Positions 13,147 through 15,393 of a stretch of DNA of 15,393 bases are shown piece after piece. Numbering within the stretch: the first letter of the stretch is position 1; the number at the start of each line of letters is the position of its first letter. The notes below the pieces were generated by a model. It was given only the letters and a program-made list of their open reading frames with translations, was not told where the DNA came from and searched no databases. Location: assembly GCA_937915285.1 (NCBI GenBank), contig CALDNG010000101.1, positions 1 to 15,393 on the forward strand. The letters are read 5' to 3'. A program made the translations under genes and the position numbers. The stretch comes from an uncultured Desulfomonile sp. (lineage in GTDB: Bacteria > Desulfobacterota > Desulfomonilia > Desulfomonilales > Desulfomonilaceae).

Positions 13147-14715
13147 TCAAGCCTCTTGGCTCAATTCCGAAAGATACCGGGGAATAAGCCCTATTAAATC
13201 CGTGGCCAATACTGGATGTAACCCCTGCTCCAAAACTATCCTGTCAGCGACCATACCGTGAAGAAAGACCCCAAATGTGAGTGTTTCCTGTACGGTCAGT
13301 CCTTGAGCCAACAACCCACCGATGATACCGCTCAACGCGTCGCCCTGACCGCCGGAAGCCATCCAACAGTTGCCGGAGGAATTTACAAATATCTGCCCGG
13401 ATGGAGAGGCTATTATGGTTGCTGCGCCTTTGAGCACAAGCCATATGTTCCATTCATTTGCGAATTTTCTGGCTATGTCGATTCTGTTTTTCTGAATCTG
13501 TTCGGTGGAAAGACCGGTAAGCCTTGCCATTTCACCTGGATGAGGAGTGAAAATGACATTCTCTGAACGCTTTTCCAATATTTCTAGATTACCAGTGATA
13601 CAGTTGAGTCCATCAGCATCCACAACTACAGGGCATTCCGATTCAAGCAAGATCGTCTCAACTATCCGGGTGGCCGATGGCGAGACTGAAAGCCCTGGTC
13701 CAACAATTATGCAATCCTTTCCAATCAGCGACTGTTTTACTCCGGATACGGAATCCTTGGTCCATTGACCTCTGGAGTCACTTTGAACACATACCGTCAT
13801 TTCTTCGGTAAGCTTGTTTTCGAAAATCTGATTGAGAGCTTCCGGCGCTGCCAATGTGACCAGACCGGCCCCAATTCTGGAAGCTGCCCTCGCCGCCATC
13901 ACTGGCGCTCCAGTTTTTCCGGGAGATCCGCCTACCACTAGCGCATGACCGTAAGTTCCCTTATGAGCGTTCTGATCCACACGCAGGTTAAAATAGGCTT
14001 TTGCATCAGAACGGCCGACCAGTTGAGCTGGAGGAGGATTTTTCTCAGCCAACGAACGGGGAATGCATATGTCGATGACTCTAACATCTCCACACAGGTC
14101 TTTACCGGGATGTACTGCCATACCCAGTTTCCGAAAACCATATGTAACGGTTAAATGAGCCCGGACAGCGCATCCCATGATTTGTCCGGTGTCAGAGTTG
14201 AGCCCGCTGGGAATGTCCACTGAAACGACATAACCCTGACTTTGGTTGACAAGATTGATGGCTTCCTTGAAAGGAGAGCGAACTTCGGACTTCAATCCCG
14301 TGCCCAGGATTGCATCGATCAGAATGTCGCTTTGCATCCAGTGCATGGCGGCTTCTGAATCCGGCGGTGAATCCGAAAGCTCTATTATCGATCCACCCAT
14401 GGCCGATAGTATGTTCAGGTTAGTCAGAGCATCCCCACGTGTCCTAGACCGTGGGGATAACAGATAAGTCTTTACGTTAGCGCCGTGATTAATAAGATAT
14501 CTGGCGATTACGAATCCGTCTCCGCCGTTGTTACCCGGACCAGCCAACACTGACACTTTAAGGCCGTCCAGGCTCAGGCCAAAACGTTCCGCTATTTCAA
14601 GGAATGTGGACCTCCCGGCATTCTCCATCAGAACAACGCCTTGAATACCAAAGACGTTTATGGATGCGTTGTCGAAAGCCCGCATCTCGTCAGCCGTGAC
14701 AAGATATTCATACAT
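13147..14715 (-). CDS. nnr: Bifunctional NAD(P)H-hydrate epimerase / ADP-dependent NAD(P)H-hydrate dehydratase
   Basis: A 522-residue repair enzyme that restores damaged NADH and NADPH hydrates: the N-terminal YjeF-type epimerase (about 1-215) interconverts R and S hydrates, and the C-terminal ribokinase-like dehydratase (about 235-515) uses ADP to remake the nicotinamide. Epimerase motifs: LMENAGRS (29-36), GPGNNGGDG (59-67), Asp134 in LIDAILGTG, and SVDIPSGLNSDTG (165-177). Dehydratase motifs: HKGTYGHALVVGG (251-263), VVDADGLN (364-371), TPHPGEMARLTG (390-401), and GGQGDALSG with the catalytic Asp459 (GGTGD is more usual). The fused form and length match the common bacterial Nnr. The stop lies 21 bases before the HPt start. 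The gene is preceded by an A+T-rich tract with GATTTTT repeats. A GAGG 11 bases before the ATG is the likely ribosome site. Confidence 0.96.
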   Translation of the reverse strand: MYEYLVTADEMRAFDNASINVFGIQGVVLMENAGRSTFLEIAERFGLSLDGLKVSVLAGPGNNGGDGFVIARYLINHGANVKTYLLSPRSRTRGDALTNLNILSAMGGSIIELSDSPPDSEAAMHWMQSDILIDAILGTGLKSEVRSPFKEAINLVNQSQGYVVSVDIPSGLNSDTGQIMGCAVRAHLTVTYGFRKLGMAVHPGKDLCGDVRVIDICIPRSLAEKNPPPAQLVGRSDAKAYFNLRVDQNAHKGTYGHALVVGGSPGKTGAPVMAARAASRIGAGLVTLAAPEALNQIFENKLTEEMTVCVQSDSRGQWTKDSVSGVKQSLIGKDCIIVGPGLSVSPSATRIVETILLESECPVVVDADGLNCITGNLEILEKRSENVIFTPHPGEMARLTGLSTEQIQKNRIDIARKFANEWNIWLVLKGAATIIASPSGQIFVNSSGNCWMASGGQGDALSGIIGGLLAQGLTVQETLTFGVFLHGMVADRIVLEQGLHPVLATDLIGLIPRYLSELSQEA

Positions 14716-14731
14716 GTACCCACAAACCTCT

Positions 14732-14761
14732 AAAAATCTCTACCGATTTTTCCGATTTTTT
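14732..14761. repeat. A+T-rich inverted and direct repeats upstream of nnr
   Basis: AAAAATC (14732-14738) pairs with GATTTTT (14745-14751), and CCGATTTTT occurs twice in tandem (14743-14751 and 14752-14760). It lies 17 to 46 bases before the nnr start, where a promoter or leader would be. A TAGAGAT stretch on the minus strand could be a -10 box. The stem is A+T-only at its ends, so it is weak as a terminator. Confidence 0.3.
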
Positions 14762-14833
14762 GACCCACCCCTGATATCATCCGGCCTAATTTCCCTGAAT
14801 TAACTCGACAAACCGGTAACCGAGATCATGCGA

Positions 14834-15393
14834 TCAGGCCTTGTCTGTCTGAAGGAAATCGCAGGAATAACCTGAGCAGAGCATGTTGTATCGGCCAATC
14901 TGCTCAAGGGTGATAAGCCCTTTAAGTTCCCCATGATTAAGGATGGGCACAGCCTTGCTGTTTGAAGATTGCATCTTCTGAAGAATATCGGTCATGGCTG
15001 TTTGTTCGTTTGCCGTAGGGAAATCCCTCACCATAACGTCGGAAATCAGTGTTGAAGGTCCGGACTTGTGAAGGGTTTCTACTATTGCTTCCCTTGTCAC
15101 TAGCCCTATCAGCCTTCTATCGTCCATCACCGGGAAGTCGCTCTGGAATCCCTTGCAAAATCTTATTGCCGCATCTGCGACTGTTTGTTGAGGACTGAGC
15201 GTGTGCAGTTCAGTAATCATGGCGTCCTGCGCCCGAGCGCCACCAAGAGCTACCATGATACCCATTTGACGTTCCTCGGTCTCTGCGCCAAGGTAAACAA
15301 ACAGGGCGATGAGAATCATGAAGAAATTTCCTGAGAGAATCCCCAGAAAAAACATGGCTATGGCGAAAACCTGACCTATGCCCACAGCTATCT
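14834..15393 (-). CDS. Site-2 protease (M50 family) with paired CBS domains, C-terminal part (cut by window edge)
   Basis: The minus-strand frame stays open through the right edge. The part seen begins with hydrophobic helices (IGQVFAIAMFFLGIL, then FFMILIALFVYLGA), as in the last membrane segments of M50 zinc proteases that cut membrane-bound anti-sigma factors or similar substrates. A Bateman pair of CBS domains follows: CBS1 with TLSPQQTVADAAIRF and DFPVMDDRRLIGLVTRE, CBS2 with AMTDILQKMQSSNSKAVPILNHGELKGLITLEQIG. CBS pairs bind adenine nucleotides and gate activity. The zinc site HExxH and the LDG motif would lie upstream, outside the window, so the protease call rests on the fused helix-plus-CBS pattern. 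A GTG at 15385 could start a shorter protein, but it falls inside the expected membrane segment. The stop is 118 bases before nnr on the same strand. Confidence 0.8.
   Translation of the reverse strand, partial: IAVGIGQVFAIAMFFLGILSGNFFMILIALFVYLGAETEERQMGIMVALGGARAQDAMITELHTLSPQQTVADAAIRFCKGFQSDFPVMDDRRLIGLVTREAIVETLHKSGPSTLISDVMVRDFPTANEQTAMTDILQKMQSSNSKAVPILNHGELKGLITLEQIGRYNMLCSGYSCDFLQTDKA

Noticed and set aside
15383..15385. GTG as the true start of the CBS-domain protein
   Set aside because: The frame continues upstream to the window edge with residues that fit the M50 membrane helix, so the GTG is most likely internal.
1..15393. CRISPR array, transposon, prophage or toxin-antitoxin locus
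   Set aside because: No regularly spaced repeats, transposase, integrase, terminal repeats or paired small genes were seen on either strand.

Overview
The window is a chromosomal segment of moderate G+C with ordinary housekeeping, transport and signalling genes. I see no phage, plasmid, insertion sequence, CRISPR or rRNA/tRNA gene. The gene mix is a TRAP transporter next to a MaoC hydratase, large PAS hybrid kinases, a B12-type radical SAM protein of the DUF4070 kind, a fused Nnr repair enzyme, and an M50 protease with CBS domains. This mix, and the style of the proteins, suggest a Desulfobacterota (former Deltaproteobacteria) organism, perhaps near Syntrophobacterales or Desulfomonile. That placement is inference only.

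Layout, left to right. On the minus strand come the N-terminal part of a PBP1C-type peptidoglycan glycosyltransferase (cut by the left edge), a cysteine desulfurase with selenocysteine-lyase-like features, and a complete TRAP transporter operon (dctP-dctQ-dctM). A divergent plus-strand MaoC-type hydratase shares a 300-base control region with dctP, and that region holds an inverted repeat. Next is a minus-strand pair: a ModA-like periplasmic lipoprotein, then 21 bases downstream a membrane hybrid histidine kinase with two PAS domains and a receiver. A divergent plus-strand pair follows: a GNAT-fold protein and a cobalamin-binding radical SAM protein, with an intrinsic-terminator-like hairpin between them. 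After a 383-base convergent gap, a minus-strand nnr and a downstream stand-alone HPt protein lie 21 bases apart. The right edge cuts a minus-strand site-2 protease with two CBS domains.

How the genes may work together. The TRAP importer and MaoC hydratase look like one uptake-and-catabolism unit for an organic acid. The lipoprotein and kinase look like a two-part sensor in which a binding protein without an ABC transporter feeds a kinase. That kinase ends in a receiver and has no HPt of its own, so the orphan HPt 4.4 kb away is a candidate next step in a phosphorelay. The GNAT and radical SAM pair has no assigned product and is the least explained metabolic unit here.

The best candidates for something undescribed are the lipoprotein/hybrid-kinase sensor and the GNAT/radical-SAM pair. 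Neither can be proved novel from sequence alone.
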